Below the pieces are notes generated by a model that saw nothing but the letters and a program-made list of their open reading frames with translations, was not told the DNA's origin and ran no database searches. DNA of 9,619 bases from Acidobacteriota bacterium (GTDB lineage: Bacteria > Acidobacteriota > Terriglobia > Terriglobales > Acidobacteriaceae). A program made the position numbers and the translations under genes. The DNA lies in assembly GCA_021851625.1 (NCBI GenBank), contig JAJZCX010000033.1, positions 1 to 9,619 of the forward strand. The letters are read 5' to 3'. Below are positions 1 through 7,177 of the stretch, piece after piece (position 1 is the first letter of the stretch; every line of letters begins with the position of its first letter).

Positions 1-1
1 C

Positions 2-1195
2 ACGCCGATTCCAATGCTGTACTGCGAAAAAGATGGCATTGTGCCCGTGCCGGAGGAGCAGTTGCCGGTGCTGTTGCCAGAGACGATTGCGATCACGCAG
101 CAGGGCGGATCGCCGCTGTCGCGTGTGCCGGAGTTTGTGAACGCGACCTGCCCCAAGTGTGGCGGCGCGGCGCGGCGCGAGACGGACACGATGGACACAT
201 TTGTGGATTCGTCGTGGTACTTCTATCGCTACACGGACGCGCAGAATGCAAAGGCTCCGTTTGATCCAGTGGCGGCGGCGTACTGGTTTGGCGAGCAGGG
301 AATTGACCAGTACATCGGCGGCGTGGAGCACGCGATTCTGCATCTGATCTACTCGCGTTTTTGGACGAAGATGATGCGCGACTTGGGGCTGGTGAAAAAT
401 GCCGAGCCAGCGCATCGACTCTTTACGCAAGGCATGGTCATCAAGAACGGCGCGAAGATGTCCAAGTCTAAAGGCAACGTGGTCTCGCCCGATGAGATGA
501 TCGCGCGCTACGGTGCCGATGCCACGCGCATGTACGCGCTCTTTGCCGCACCGCCGGATCGGGATTTGGACTGGCAGGAAGATGGCGTGGCGGGAATCAG
601 CCGCTTTTTGGCGAAGGTTTACCGCTTTGCCGCGCAGTACAGCGCGCGTGCCATCGCGGGATGTGGGCTGGACGCCGCCTCCAATACGCCGGTGGAGCGC
701 AAGCTGCTGCGCAAGCTGCATCAGACCATCGCGCGCGTCACGCAGGACTTTGCCGGACGCTGGCATTTCAACACGTGCATTGCCGCGATTATGGAGTTGG
801 TCAACGATCTGACGGCGGCGGAGGCGGAGATTGCCGCAGGTGCGGTGAGCGATGCCGTGCTCTACTCCGCGCTGCGGAATTTGGTGTTGCTGCTCAATCC
901 ATTCGCGCCGTATTTGGCGGCGGAGTTGTGGGCGCAGTTGGGGGAGACGGCGAATCTTTTGCGCGCGCCGTGGCCGCAGGCGGATGCTGCACTGGCCGCG
1001 GAGGATGAGATCGAAGTGCCGGTGCAGGTGAATGGCAAGCTGCGCGCTGTGGTTATCGTGCCCGTGGGCAGTGGTGAGGATGCGCTGCGTTCGGCGGCCT
1101 TGGCGCAGGAAAAGATTCAAGCGCTGCTGGCCGACAAGCAGATTGCGAAGGCGATTGTGGTGCCGGGCAAGCTGGTGAATTTCGTGGTGAAGTAA
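2..1195 (+). CDS. leuS: Leucyl-tRNA synthetase, C-terminal part (5' truncated by window edge)
   Basis: Class I aminoacyl-tRNA synthetase that charges tRNA(Leu) with leucine in the cytoplasm. The reading frame is open to the left edge, so about 397 residues are visible of a protein that is usually 800-900 aa; the HIGH motif and most of the editing domain lie outside the window. Visible landmarks, in order: a VPVPEEQLPVLLP segment typical of LeuRS, a CPKCG zinc-type knuckle (149-163), the DSSWYFYRY segment, the QYIGGVEHAILHLIYSRFW catalytic-core segment, and the KMSKS signature (455-469) that contacts ATP. An alpha-helical anticodon-binding region follows, then the small C-terminal domain with EVPVQVNGKLR, ending in NFVVK. 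All the expected motifs are intact, so the gene looks functional. Identification is by motif recognition and is firm; only the 5' end is unknown. Confidence 0.97.
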   Translation, partial: TPIPMLYCEKDGIVPVPEEQLPVLLPETIAITQQGGSPLSRVPEFVNATCPKCGGAARRETDTMDTFVDSSWYFYRYTDAQNAKAPFDPVAAAYWFGEQGIDQYIGGVEHAILHLIYSRFWTKMMRDLGLVKNAEPAHRLFTQGMVIKNGAKMSKSKGNVVSPDEMIARYGADATRMYALFAAPPDRDLDWQEDGVAGISRFLAKVYRFAAQYSARAIAGCGLDAASNTPVERKLLRKLHQTIARVTQDFAGRWHFNTCIAAIMELVNDLTAAEAEIAAGAVSDAVLYSALRNLVLLLNPFAPYLAAELWAQLGETANLLRAPWPQADAALAAEDEIEVPVQVNGKLRAVVIVPVGSGEDALRSAALAQEKIQALLADKQIAKAIVVPGKLVNFVVK

Positions 1196-1196
1196 G

Positions 1197-1217
1197 GAAA
1201 AATTCGCAGAATTTTTC
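1197..1217 (+). terminator. AT-rich hairpin directly after leuS, possible terminator
   Basis: One base after the leuS stop, a 9-bp inverted repeat (GAAAAATTC / GAATTTTTC) surrounds a 3-base GCA loop. The descending arm itself carries a run of five T, but the stem is AT-rich and no further T run follows. It could be a weak intrinsic terminator or simply a short palindrome. The pairing is seen directly; the function is inferred. Confidence 0.35.
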
Positions 1218-1294
1218 TGAACGAGCGAAACAGGTTTTGGCTGGAGTATTTAGGTCAAAGTGTTCACAGATGGAAAGATTCCCTAGTCTCCCAC

Positions 1295-1319
1295 TCTAGC
1301 CGCAAAGAGAGCGGCTAGA
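1295..1319. repeat. 9-bp inverted repeat (GC-rich hairpin) in the leuS downstream gap
   Basis: TCTAGCCGC and GCGGCTAGA pair perfectly over 9 bp around a 7-base AAAGAGA loop. This is a stronger stem than the one touching leuS, but it has no T run on either strand, so it is not a textbook intrinsic terminator. It could be a back-up terminator for leuS, an RNA processing site, or a protein-binding site upstream of the membrane protein gene. Confidence 0.4.
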
Positions 1320-1381
1320 ATGGGGCACCAGAATTTTGTTAACACTCAAGATAAAAACGCACTCGATGGAAACAGTACAGT

Positions 1382-1417
1382 CCAACGCCAATAATTTTCC
1401 CAACACCAATAATTTTT
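1382..1417. repeat. Two tandem copies of an 18-base unit
   Basis: CCAACGCCAATAATTTTC is followed immediately by CCAACACCAATAATTTTT, matching at 16 of 18 positions. The array ends 59 bases before the ATG at 1477 and is AT-rich against a GC-rich background. Two in-phase copies upstream of a gene could be a regulator-binding pair or a slippage duplication. Nothing in the sequence decides between these. Confidence 0.6.
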
Positions 1418-1476
1418 AGGAGCACGTCGCGCCAGTCCCACATCCAATTCGAGGCACGCAATCCTTTGTTGGCACC

Positions 1477-2361
1477 ATGGCTCGCTGTTGGCGCAGGCCC
1501 TCGCTGCTGGGGCTGGAGTTGCTGTGGCGCTGGGCGCTGGGCATTCCCACGCTGCTGGTGCTGCTGCATGAGGGCTGGAAAATTTACAACACCGTTCCGC
1601 TGGGGCCGACGGGCATCGAACATTTCTCGCTGCTGGATCCGGTCATCGCCGCGCAGATTCTCTCCGCCGTCGTCGATGCGCTGTTGCCGTCGGTGCGCGC
1701 TGTGGCCATTTGGTTTTTTCCGGTGTTTTTGCTGGTGTGGGCGATTTTTTCCGGATTGGGCCGCGTGGCTGTGCTGCGCCGCTATGATGCGCGTCTGCAT
1801 CGTGCGCCGCTGCGCGTAGTCGCACTGCAATGGCTGCGTATGCTGGCGCTGGCGGGCAGCATCGCGGTGTGGTGGCTTTGCCTGCGGCATGTGGCGCAGG
1901 TTTCGCTCGGCGGGCCGCAGCCGAATCTGGTCGCCTATTTTGCCAAGGCCATCTTTCTTTCGTTGATGATTTTTGTGTTGTGGGCTGTCGGTAGTTGGGT
2001 CTTCAGCATCGCGCCGCTGCTGGTGCTCTTGGAGAACAAGAGCGTCTTCGCCGCGCTGGGCTTGGCGATGGGACCGTCGGCATGGCTGGGGTCTGCGGCT
2101 GGGCGCGGGCAAATGCGCGGGCTGCGCAGTCGTCTGGTGGAGATCAATCTGGTGATGGGCATCGTCAAGCTTGGCCTCGTGGTGCTGGCGATGGTGCTCT
2201 CAGCCGTGTTGTTGCCGTTTCAAGACGAACTGACCCCGGCGATGTTTTATGTCTGGTGGACATTCATCGCCATCCTGTATTTGGTCGCATCGGACTTTTT
2301 CCAAGTCGTGCGCCTGGTGGCGTTCTTGGATTTGTGGCGCGCCTTGCGGGACGCGCCATAG
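1477..2361 (+). CDS. Uncharacterised six-helix integral membrane protein
   Basis: Not recognised as a named family. The 294-residue product is rich in Leu, Trp and Val. It shows about six hydrophobic spans, near residues 14-30, 74-94, 115-135, 155-178, 226-248 and 256-276, so it is probably an inner-membrane protein. Charged stretches lie between them (for example RRYDARLHRAPLR after span 2 and GRGQMRGLRSRL before span 5). No catalytic motif, signal peptide or soluble domain is apparent. The ATG at 1477 is the first plausible start after an in-frame stop (TAG, 1417-1419), but no Shine-Dalgarno sequence sits at the right distance; the nearest GAGG is 22 bases upstream. The true start is therefore uncertain and translation may be weak or leader-independent. 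It follows leuS after a 281-base gap, so it probably has its own promoter, and it converges with the kelch gene 20 bases downstream. Confidence 0.75.
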   Translation: MARCWRRPSLLGLELLWRWALGIPTLLVLLHEGWKIYNTVPLGPTGIEHFSLLDPVIAAQILSAVVDALLPSVRAVAIWFFPVFLLVWAIFSGLGRVAVLRRYDARLHRAPLRVVALQWLRMLALAGSIAVWWLCLRHVAQVSLGGPQPNLVAYFAKAIFLSLMIFVLWAVGSWVFSIAPLLVLLENKSVFAALGLAMGPSAWLGSAAGRGQMRGLRSRLVEINLVMGIVKLGLVVLAMVLSAVLLPFQDELTPAMFYVWWTFIAILYLVASDFFQVVRLVAFLDLWRALRDAP

Positions 2362-2381
2362 TGCGAAGAAGAACCGATCCA

Positions 2382-3842
2382 TCAGGGCTGATAGACCCAT
2401 AGATCGTTCAGGCTATCTTGCGGACCATTATCTCCACCGAACAGCCACAGGTTGCCGTTTGCATCCATCCACCCTGAGGCTTCGTCACGTCCGCTGGGGA
2501 GGTTGGATGCTGCTGCGATTCCAATGTTTCCATAATTGCCCAGGTTATTCTCTGTATTGGACCCGGCGATCCAGGTCCAGGTTTTTGTGGCGAGGTTGAG
2601 ATACCACAGGTCTGAAAAGTGTTCAGTGTTGCCCGATGTATCCATACCTTCTCCGCCGAAGAGCCAGAGATTGCCGCTTGCATCCGTCCATGTGACCGTA
2701 GCATTGCGCGCACCGGGTATGTTGGTTGCGGCGGGCGTAGACAGGGTGCCGTAGACACCGGCAGCATTGACCGTATTAGGCCCGCCAATCCAAGTCCACT
2801 GCATGGTTTGAGGATCGAATTGCCACAGGTCGCTCAGATTTCCTTCGCTGGCTGAAGAAGCTGCTCCAGAGCCTCCCCATAGCCACACATTGCCACTCGC
2901 GTCTGTCCAAAGTGTAGCGTTCGCGCGCGCTCCGGGAACGTTCGATGCCGCGGCTACGCCTTGTGTACCGTAGGTCGGCGCTACGGAGGTGGGTGAGCCG
3001 CTCATCCATGTCCATTCTTTGGTGGATGGGTTAAACATCCATAGGTCTTGGAAGATGTTGGGCGTTCCACTATTGACTGAAGTGGTTGTGGAATAGCCGA
3101 AGCCGCCAAATAGCCAGAGATTGCCACTGGCATCGATCGCGCCTGCGGCAGCCTCACGCGCTCCGGGAGCATTGCCTGCCGCAGCGATGCCTTGCGTGCC
3201 ATAAACCCCAGCAGCATTGATGGAACTGGAGCCGCTGACCATTGTCCAAACCTGCGTCTTTGGGTTGAACTCCCACAAGTCATTCATGAAATAGGGGTTG
3301 CTGACGTACGAATTCGGTACACTGCCATTGTCCCCACCAAAGAGCCACAAATTTCCATTTTTATCCGTCCATGTGGTTGCGGCATAACGCGCGCTGGGCA
3401 TGTTGCCGGATGGAGCTGTGGCTTTGAGAGTGTTGTACGCCGGCACAGTATCGGGGCCGCTCACCCAGGTCCACATTTTGGTGGAGGGGCTAAACTCCCA
3501 TAAATCGTCCAAGAGTCCAAAATTTCCGTTGGCATCGAATCCGATGCCGCCGAAGAGCCAAAAATTGCCGCTGCTATCCGTCCAACTTGCAGCAGCCCGG
3601 CGGGCACCCGGAGTGTTGATGGCTGCTGCGGTTCCCATCGTGCCGTAGTACCCCGGTTCGTTCACAGCCCCGCTATACGAGCCGCCAACCCATGTCCATT
3701 GACTCTTGGCCATGAATGGGCCGCTGGGATTTTGACTGGGGTTAGGATTTGGATTGGACATGTTCGATCCACCACAGCCTGCAAGCAGGAGTGTTCCCAA
3801 AGCGAGTGAGCATGCTGAGGTTGTTACGATTCGAATCTTCAC
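2382..3842 (-). CDS. Kelch-repeat beta-propeller lipoprotein
   Basis: A probable surface or periplasmic lipoprotein of 486 aa. The N-terminus is a lipoprotein signal: a basic start (KIRI), a hydrophobic stretch and the lipobox LAGC with Cys23 as the lipidated residue. An Asn/Pro-rich tether (NPNPNPSQNPSGP) follows. The rest is six kelch-type repeats of 71-77 residues, each carrying W-T-W, P-x-A-R, a D-x-x-G-N turn, WLFGG (WLWGG in the fourth) and D-L-W. The WLFGG blocks start near residues 95, 166, 243, 320, 393 and 466. The sequence begins with WTWVGG and ends at DLWVYQP, which suggests that the two ends complete one blade and close a six-bladed propeller. Such proteins usually bind carbohydrate or protein partners; no enzyme residues were identified. 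The GTG at 3842 is preferred because AAAGGAG lies 9 bases upstream of it; a GTG at 3848 would leave only 3 bases. The gene is divergent from guaA and appears less GC-rich than its neighbours. Confidence 0.9.
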   Translation of the reverse strand: MKIRIVTTSACSLALGTLLLAGCGGSNMSNPNPNPSQNPSGPFMAKSQWTWVGGSYSGAVNEPGYYGTMGTAAAINTPGARRAAASWTDSSGNFWLFGGIGFDANGNFGLLDDLWEFSPSTKMWTWVSGPDTVPAYNTLKATAPSGNMPSARYAATTWTDKNGNLWLFGGDNGSVPNSYVSNPYFMNDLWEFNPKTQVWTMVSGSSSINAAGVYGTQGIAAAGNAPGAREAAAGAIDASGNLWLFGGFGYSTTTSVNSGTPNIFQDLWMFNPSTKEWTWMSGSPTSVAPTYGTQGVAAASNVPGARANATLWTDASGNVWLWGGSGAASSASEGNLSDLWQFDPQTMQWTWIGGPNTVNAAGVYGTLSTPAATNIPGARNATVTWTDASGNLWLFGGEGMDTSGNTEHFSDLWYLNLATKTWTWIAGSNTENNLGNYGNIGIAAASNLPSGRDEASGWMDANGNLWLFGGDNGPQDSLNDLWVYQP

Positions 3843-4072
3843 GGGCACAAACTCCTTTCCCTAGATGGACGGATCACGGTGAAATTAGTTACCCCAAAAC
3901 CTGTACCGGCTCCCGGCGTCATCCTAGCGTGGATTTCTATATCTACGATAAGAAAATCGACCCACAGATTGGACGGAAATCCCACTCGATTCGTGCGTAC
4001 GAGATAGGGTGTTTTTCAGCCAAGCAGGCCGCGAGTACGAACCCGGTGGCAGTGCAGGTCGTGCATCTGCAT

Positions 4073-4084
4073 CCAGTACACTGG
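4073..4084. repeat. Short inverted repeat upstream of guaA
   Basis: CCAGT and ACTGG flank a 2-base AC centre, ending 39 bases before the preferred guaA start. It could be an operator half-site pair or chance. No promoter convincing enough to call was found in the 281-base gap between the divergent kelch and guaA genes (3843-4123), and no riboswitch was recognised there. Confidence 0.25.
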
Positions 4085-4123
4085 AGAGGTATCCCAGCAA
4101 CTGCCATGCAGAAGGAACGGCCC

Positions 4124-5719
4124 GTGCACGCATCCAAAATCGCAGCAAAAGATTCTTCCGCGCAGCCCGCTGCGCAGGCCTCCACCATCGTTATTCTCGA
4201 CTTCGGCTCGCAATACACGCAGTTGATTGCGCGACGGATTCGTGAGCAGAATGTTTTCTCGATCGTGCTGCCGTGTACGGCACCGATGGAACAGATCGAG
4301 GCGGCGAATCCGGCGGGCATCATTCTGTCGGGTGGGCCGTGTTCGGTGTATGACGTGGATGCTCCGCCAGCCGATGCGCGCGTGTTGGCGTTGGGCAAGC
4401 CGGTGTTGGGCATCTGTTATGGCCTGCAATTCATCACGCATCATTTAGGAGGCAAAGTCAGCTCTGCCACGCGGCGGGAGTATGGCCACGCCGAGGTGAA
4501 GTTGGTTGCGGAGACGCCGCTGCTCGCTGGCCTCGCCAAGCAGCAGCATGTTTGGATGTCGCATGGGGATGAGGCGCTGGAGTTGCCGCCGGGCTTTGTG
4601 CTGACGGCCAAGACGGACAACGCCGTGGCTGGCATTGCCGACGAGAAGCGCCGCATCTGGGCCGTGCAGTTTCATCCTGAAGTGCATCACACGCGCCAAG
4701 GCACGGAGTTGCTGCGCAACTTCTTGTTCCGCATCTGCGGCGTGGCTGCGGACTGGACGCCGGAACACTTCATCCAAACCACAGTCGAGCGCATTCGCCA
4801 GCAGGTGGGCGAAGGTCACGCGATCTGCGCGCTGTCGGGCGGTGTGGATTCTTCCGTGGCTGCCGTGCTGGTGCATCGCGCCATTGGCGATCGCCTGACC
4901 TGCGTCTTTGTGGACAACGGCGTGCTGCGCAAGAATGAATTTCAAAAGGTGCAGGAGAATTTGCGCGGGCATCTGGGGCTGAATCTGGTGGCGGTGGATG
5001 CGCGCGAACGATTTTTATCGCGGTTGGCTGGTGTGACCGATCCTGAGGCCAAGCGCAAGATCATCGGGCGCGAATTCATCGCCGTCTTTGACGACGAGGC
5101 ACAGCGCATTGCGGAACATTCAGGCACGGTGGATTGGCTGGTGCAGGGAACGCTGTATCCCGATGTGATCGAGTCGTCGTCGGTGAAGGGGCCATCGCAG
5201 ACGATCAAAAGCCACCACAACGTGGGCGGGCTGCCAGAGACGATGCAGTTGAAGTTGATTGAGCCGTTGCGCGACCTGTTCAAAGATGAGGTACGCCGCA
5301 TGGGCCGCGACCTGGGCATGCCAGAGGAAATCTTGCAGCGCCAGCCCTTTCCGGGGCCGGGCTTGGCCGTGCGCATTTTGGGCGAGGTGACGGCCAGCCG
5401 CGTAGCTCTGTTGCAGGAGGCCGATGCGATTGTGGTGGAAGAGATCAAGGCCGCCGGGCTGTATACGAAGATTTGGCAATCCTTTGCCGTGCTGCTGCCA
5501 GTGCAGAGCGTGGGCGTCATGGGCGATCAGCGTACCTACGCAGCCACCTGTGCCGTGCGCGCCGTGCATTCTGAGGACGGCATGACCGCCGACTGGACAC
5601 CGCTGCCGTATGAGGTGTTGCAGCGCATCTCCAGCCGCATTGTGAACGAGGTGCGCGGCATCAATCGGGTTGTGTACGACATCACATCCAAGCCGCCGGG
5701 CACGATTGAGTGGGAGTAG
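4124..5719 (+). CDS. guaA: GMP synthase (glutamine-hydrolysing)
   Basis: Converts XMP to GMP using ATP and glutamine, the last step of de novo guanine nucleotide synthesis. The 531-residue product is close to the E. coli length (525). The N-terminal class I glutamine amidotransferase begins at TIVILDFGSQYTQLIARR. Its catalytic triad is visible as Cys98 in GICYG, and His184 and Glu186 in HPE. The ATP pyrophosphatase domain has the PP-loop SGGVDS (238-243), then SHHNVGGLP and PFPGPG. The C-terminal dimerisation domain ends in the expected KPPGTIEWE. Start choice: AAGGA (4112-4116) lies 7 bases before GTG 4124, an ideal spacing. The in-frame ATG at 4106 would add six residues and has only GGAGAGG about 16 bases upstream. 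The frame stays open much further upstream, but that part has no GuaA similarity. All key residues are present, so it should be a functional single-chain enzyme. Confidence 0.97.
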   Translation: MHASKIAAKDSSAQPAAQASTIVILDFGSQYTQLIARRIREQNVFSIVLPCTAPMEQIEAANPAGIILSGGPCSVYDVDAPPADARVLALGKPVLGICYGLQFITHHLGGKVSSATRREYGHAEVKLVAETPLLAGLAKQQHVWMSHGDEALELPPGFVLTAKTDNAVAGIADEKRRIWAVQFHPEVHHTRQGTELLRNFLFRICGVAADWTPEHFIQTTVERIRQQVGEGHAICALSGGVDSSVAAVLVHRAIGDRLTCVFVDNGVLRKNEFQKVQENLRGHLGLNLVAVDARERFLSRLAGVTDPEAKRKIIGREFIAVFDDEAQRIAEHSGTVDWLVQGTLYPDVIESSSVKGPSQTIKSHHNVGGLPETMQLKLIEPLRDLFKDEVRRMGRDLGMPEEILQRQPFPGPGLAVRILGEVTASRVALLQEADAIVVEEIKAAGLYTKIWQSFAVLLPVQSVGVMGDQRTYAATCAVRAVHSEDGMTADWTPLPYEVLQRISSRIVNEVRGINRVVYDITSKPPGTIEWE

Positions 5720-5805
5720 AAGCAGCGGCTGCCGTCTTTAGACGCAGAGATGTTGTTGGTAGACGAAGATTTTTCGGTTGGAATGTGCAGAAGTGGATGT
5801 ACACT

Positions 5806-5834
5806 TTGACAACCGCTGGATGCAGATACAGTAT
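5806..5834 (+). promoter_or_regulatory. Candidate sigma70-type promoter upstream of the pilZ-luxR pair
   Basis: A perfect TTGACA (5806-5811) is followed after 17 bases by CAGTAT (5829-5834), which keeps the A at position 2 and the AT at positions 5-6 of the -10 consensus. It would give a leader of roughly 105 bases before the ATG at 5947. The -35 is strong and the -10 is mediocre. No clear terminator for guaA was seen in the same 227-base gap, so read-through from guaA is also possible. Confidence 0.4.
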
Positions 5835-5946
5835 GTGCCGAGTGGAAGTGAGCGGGGATCAAAAACGATAACCGCGTCCCGGCATAGGTACGAATATAGT
5901 TAGGCAATCCAGCTTTTTTGTAAATTTCTGAAAGAATTCTGCTACC

Positions 5947-6315
5947 ATGACCGAAAATGAGATTCAGGAAGATGACCAGCACGCAACGGTTTCTTCCTCG
6001 CAACCGGCGGATCCGATTGAGTTGCGCACGGCGGTTCGGTTTCCTGTGAAATTGCCGGTGCAGGTTCGAGCGGGTCAAGGTGAAGAGATGGCAGAGACGA
6101 TCAATATCTCTGCCAATGGCATGTTGTTTTCTTTTATGCGCTCTTTGGACAAAGGAAGCGCGATTGAGTTCGATTTAAAGCTCCCCGCAGGCGCTTTGGG
6201 CATGGAAAAAGATGTCGTGGTGCATTGCGTGGGGCGTGTGGTACGCTGCTATCGGAAGAGTGAATCAGACGCGGAGATCGCCGCGGTTATTGATGAGTAC
6301 CAGATGTTGTCCTGA
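5947..6315 (+). CDS. PilZ-domain protein, probable c-di-GMP receptor
   Basis: A 122-residue single-domain PilZ protein. PilZ domains bind the second messenger cyclic di-GMP and pass the signal on by protein contact. The ligand motifs are visible: RTAVR (Arg27 and Arg31, the RxxxR arm) and NISANG (residues 53-58), a variant of [D/N]xSxxG with Asn in the first position. The beta-barrel continues through VVVHCVGRVVRCYR. The first 24 residues are acidic and polar, probably flexible. Both binding elements are present, so c-di-GMP binding is likely though not proven. The ATG at 5947 lacks a strong Shine-Dalgarno sequence; only AAAGAA is nearby. It lies 6 bases upstream of the next gene, so the two are almost certainly co-transcribed, suggesting that the PilZ protein works with or modulates the downstream LuxR-type regulator. 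Confidence 0.88.
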   Translation: MTENEIQEDDQHATVSSSQPADPIELRTAVRFPVKLPVQVRAGQGEEMAETINISANGMLFSFMRSLDKGSAIEFDLKLPAGALGMEKDVVVHCVGRVVRCYRKSESDAEIAAVIDEYQMLS

Positions 6316-6321
6316 GGCGAT

Positions 6322-7146
6322 ATGGCTATAGAAATTCCGCAGCACACCCCCAATTCGGTCGGCATGGAAGTGCAGTCCCAAGATGAGATGGATCAGATGG
6401 GTGGCGTCCGTGTAATTCTGGCGGACACGCAGGCAATTTACCGTGTGGGCATCCGCAAAGTCTTTGCCGTCGAGGATGACATTCGTGTCGTCGCCCAAGC
6501 GGAAAACCACGCGGGGCTGTTGCTGGCCTTGGATCGCTATCCTGCGGATATTGTTCTGCTCGAAGGCAACCTGATCGGCAACACCGGTGACAGCATCCCA
6601 GAGATTATGCGCCGTGCTCCGGATGCCAAGATCATTGTGCAAGTGGTGGAGACCAAGGAGAGTAATATCGTGGATCTCTACCGCCGTGGTGTGCGCGGAG
6701 TGGTGGCGCGTTCGATCCCTCCCGATCTACTGGTGCGCTGTGTGCGCAAAATCGCCATGGGCGAGACTTGGATTGACAATCAGTCCGTGAGTTGGGTGAT
6801 CGAGGCTTACCGTGCCCAGGCAAACCAACTGACCAGCCCCAAGACTCAGCCGCGTCTGACGCCGCGCGAACTGGAGATCATGGGCTGCATCACGCAGGGA
6901 ATGCGCAACAAGGAAATTGCCTACAAGCTGGGAACCACCGAGCAGGTGATTAAAAATTATCTGCGCAAGATTTACGACAAGCTGGGTGTGTCCGACCGGT
7001 TGGAACTGGCGCTCTACTGCCTGCACCATCAAATCCTCAAGCAGCAAACGTTGACCACTGCATCTGCTGCGCTACCCGATTCTCTGGCCTCAGCTAGCCC
7101 GGTGCATCTGCCTGCACAGGTGACCTCCATCCGCAACCGGGCGTAA
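6322..7146 (+). CDS. NarL/LuxR-family response regulator with degenerate receiver domain
   Basis: A DNA-binding transcription regulator of 274 aa. After a polar N-terminal stretch (about 1-27), a receiver-like domain (about 28-150) follows the NarL pattern, as in GGVRVILADTQAIYRVGIRKVF. A C-terminal LuxR helix-turn-helix covers about 178-238 and is well conserved (LTPRELEIMGCITQGMRNKEIA, LGTTEQVIKNYLRKIYDKLGV). The receiver lacks its usual chemistry: the acidic pair is Asp35-Thr36, the phosphoacceptor Asp is Glu81 (in IVLLEGNL), the switch Thr/Ser is Val108, and the conserved Lys is Arg130. It therefore probably acts without phosphorylation, perhaps locked on by Glu81 or controlled by a ligand or partner. 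The tail (245-274) is low-complexity. GAGG ends 4 bases before the ATG and overlaps the pilZ stop codon, supporting this start and coupling to pilZ. Confidence 0.9.
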   Translation: MAIEIPQHTPNSVGMEVQSQDEMDQMGGVRVILADTQAIYRVGIRKVFAVEDDIRVVAQAENHAGLLLALDRYPADIVLLEGNLIGNTGDSIPEIMRRAPDAKIIVQVVETKESNIVDLYRRGVRGVVARSIPPDLLVRCVRKIAMGETWIDNQSVSWVIEAYRAQANQLTSPKTQPRLTPRELEIMGCITQGMRNKEIAYKLGTTEQVIKNYLRKIYDKLGVSDRLELALYCLHHQILKQQTLTTASAALPDSLASASPVHLPAQVTSIRNRA

Positions 7147-7160
7147 GGGCGGCATACGCG

Positions 7161-7176
7161 GTACACCCGTGTGTAC
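7161..7176. terminator. Small hairpin between convergent luxR-type and marR-type genes
   Basis: GTACAC and GTGTAC pair over 6 bp around a CCGT loop, in the 31-base gap between two convergent stop codons. The position suits a shared bidirectional terminator, but neither strand has a T run, so the call is weak. Confidence 0.3.
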
Positions 7177-7177
7177 T

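Noticed and set aside
1339..2112. A 257-codon open frame on the minus strand
   Set aside because: It lies antisense to the membrane protein gene and encodes a His/Gln/Arg-rich product with no fold-like pattern, as expected for a shadow of GC-rich coding sequence.
3749..4105. N-terminal extension of guaA by about 119 codons
   Set aside because: It overlaps the antisense strand of the kelch gene, has no GuaA similarity, and a good ribosome-binding site is found only before GTG 4124.
3843..4123. Purine-type riboswitch or clear promoter before guaA
   Set aside because: No recognisable aptamer core or convincing -35/-10 pair could be found by eye on either strand.
4445..4972. Long minus-strand frames inside guaA
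   Set aside because: All are antisense to a fully conserved enzyme gene and have low-complexity products.
5536..6078. A 180-codon open frame on the minus strand
   Set aside because: It overlaps the end of guaA and the start of the PilZ gene in antisense and encodes no recognisable domain.
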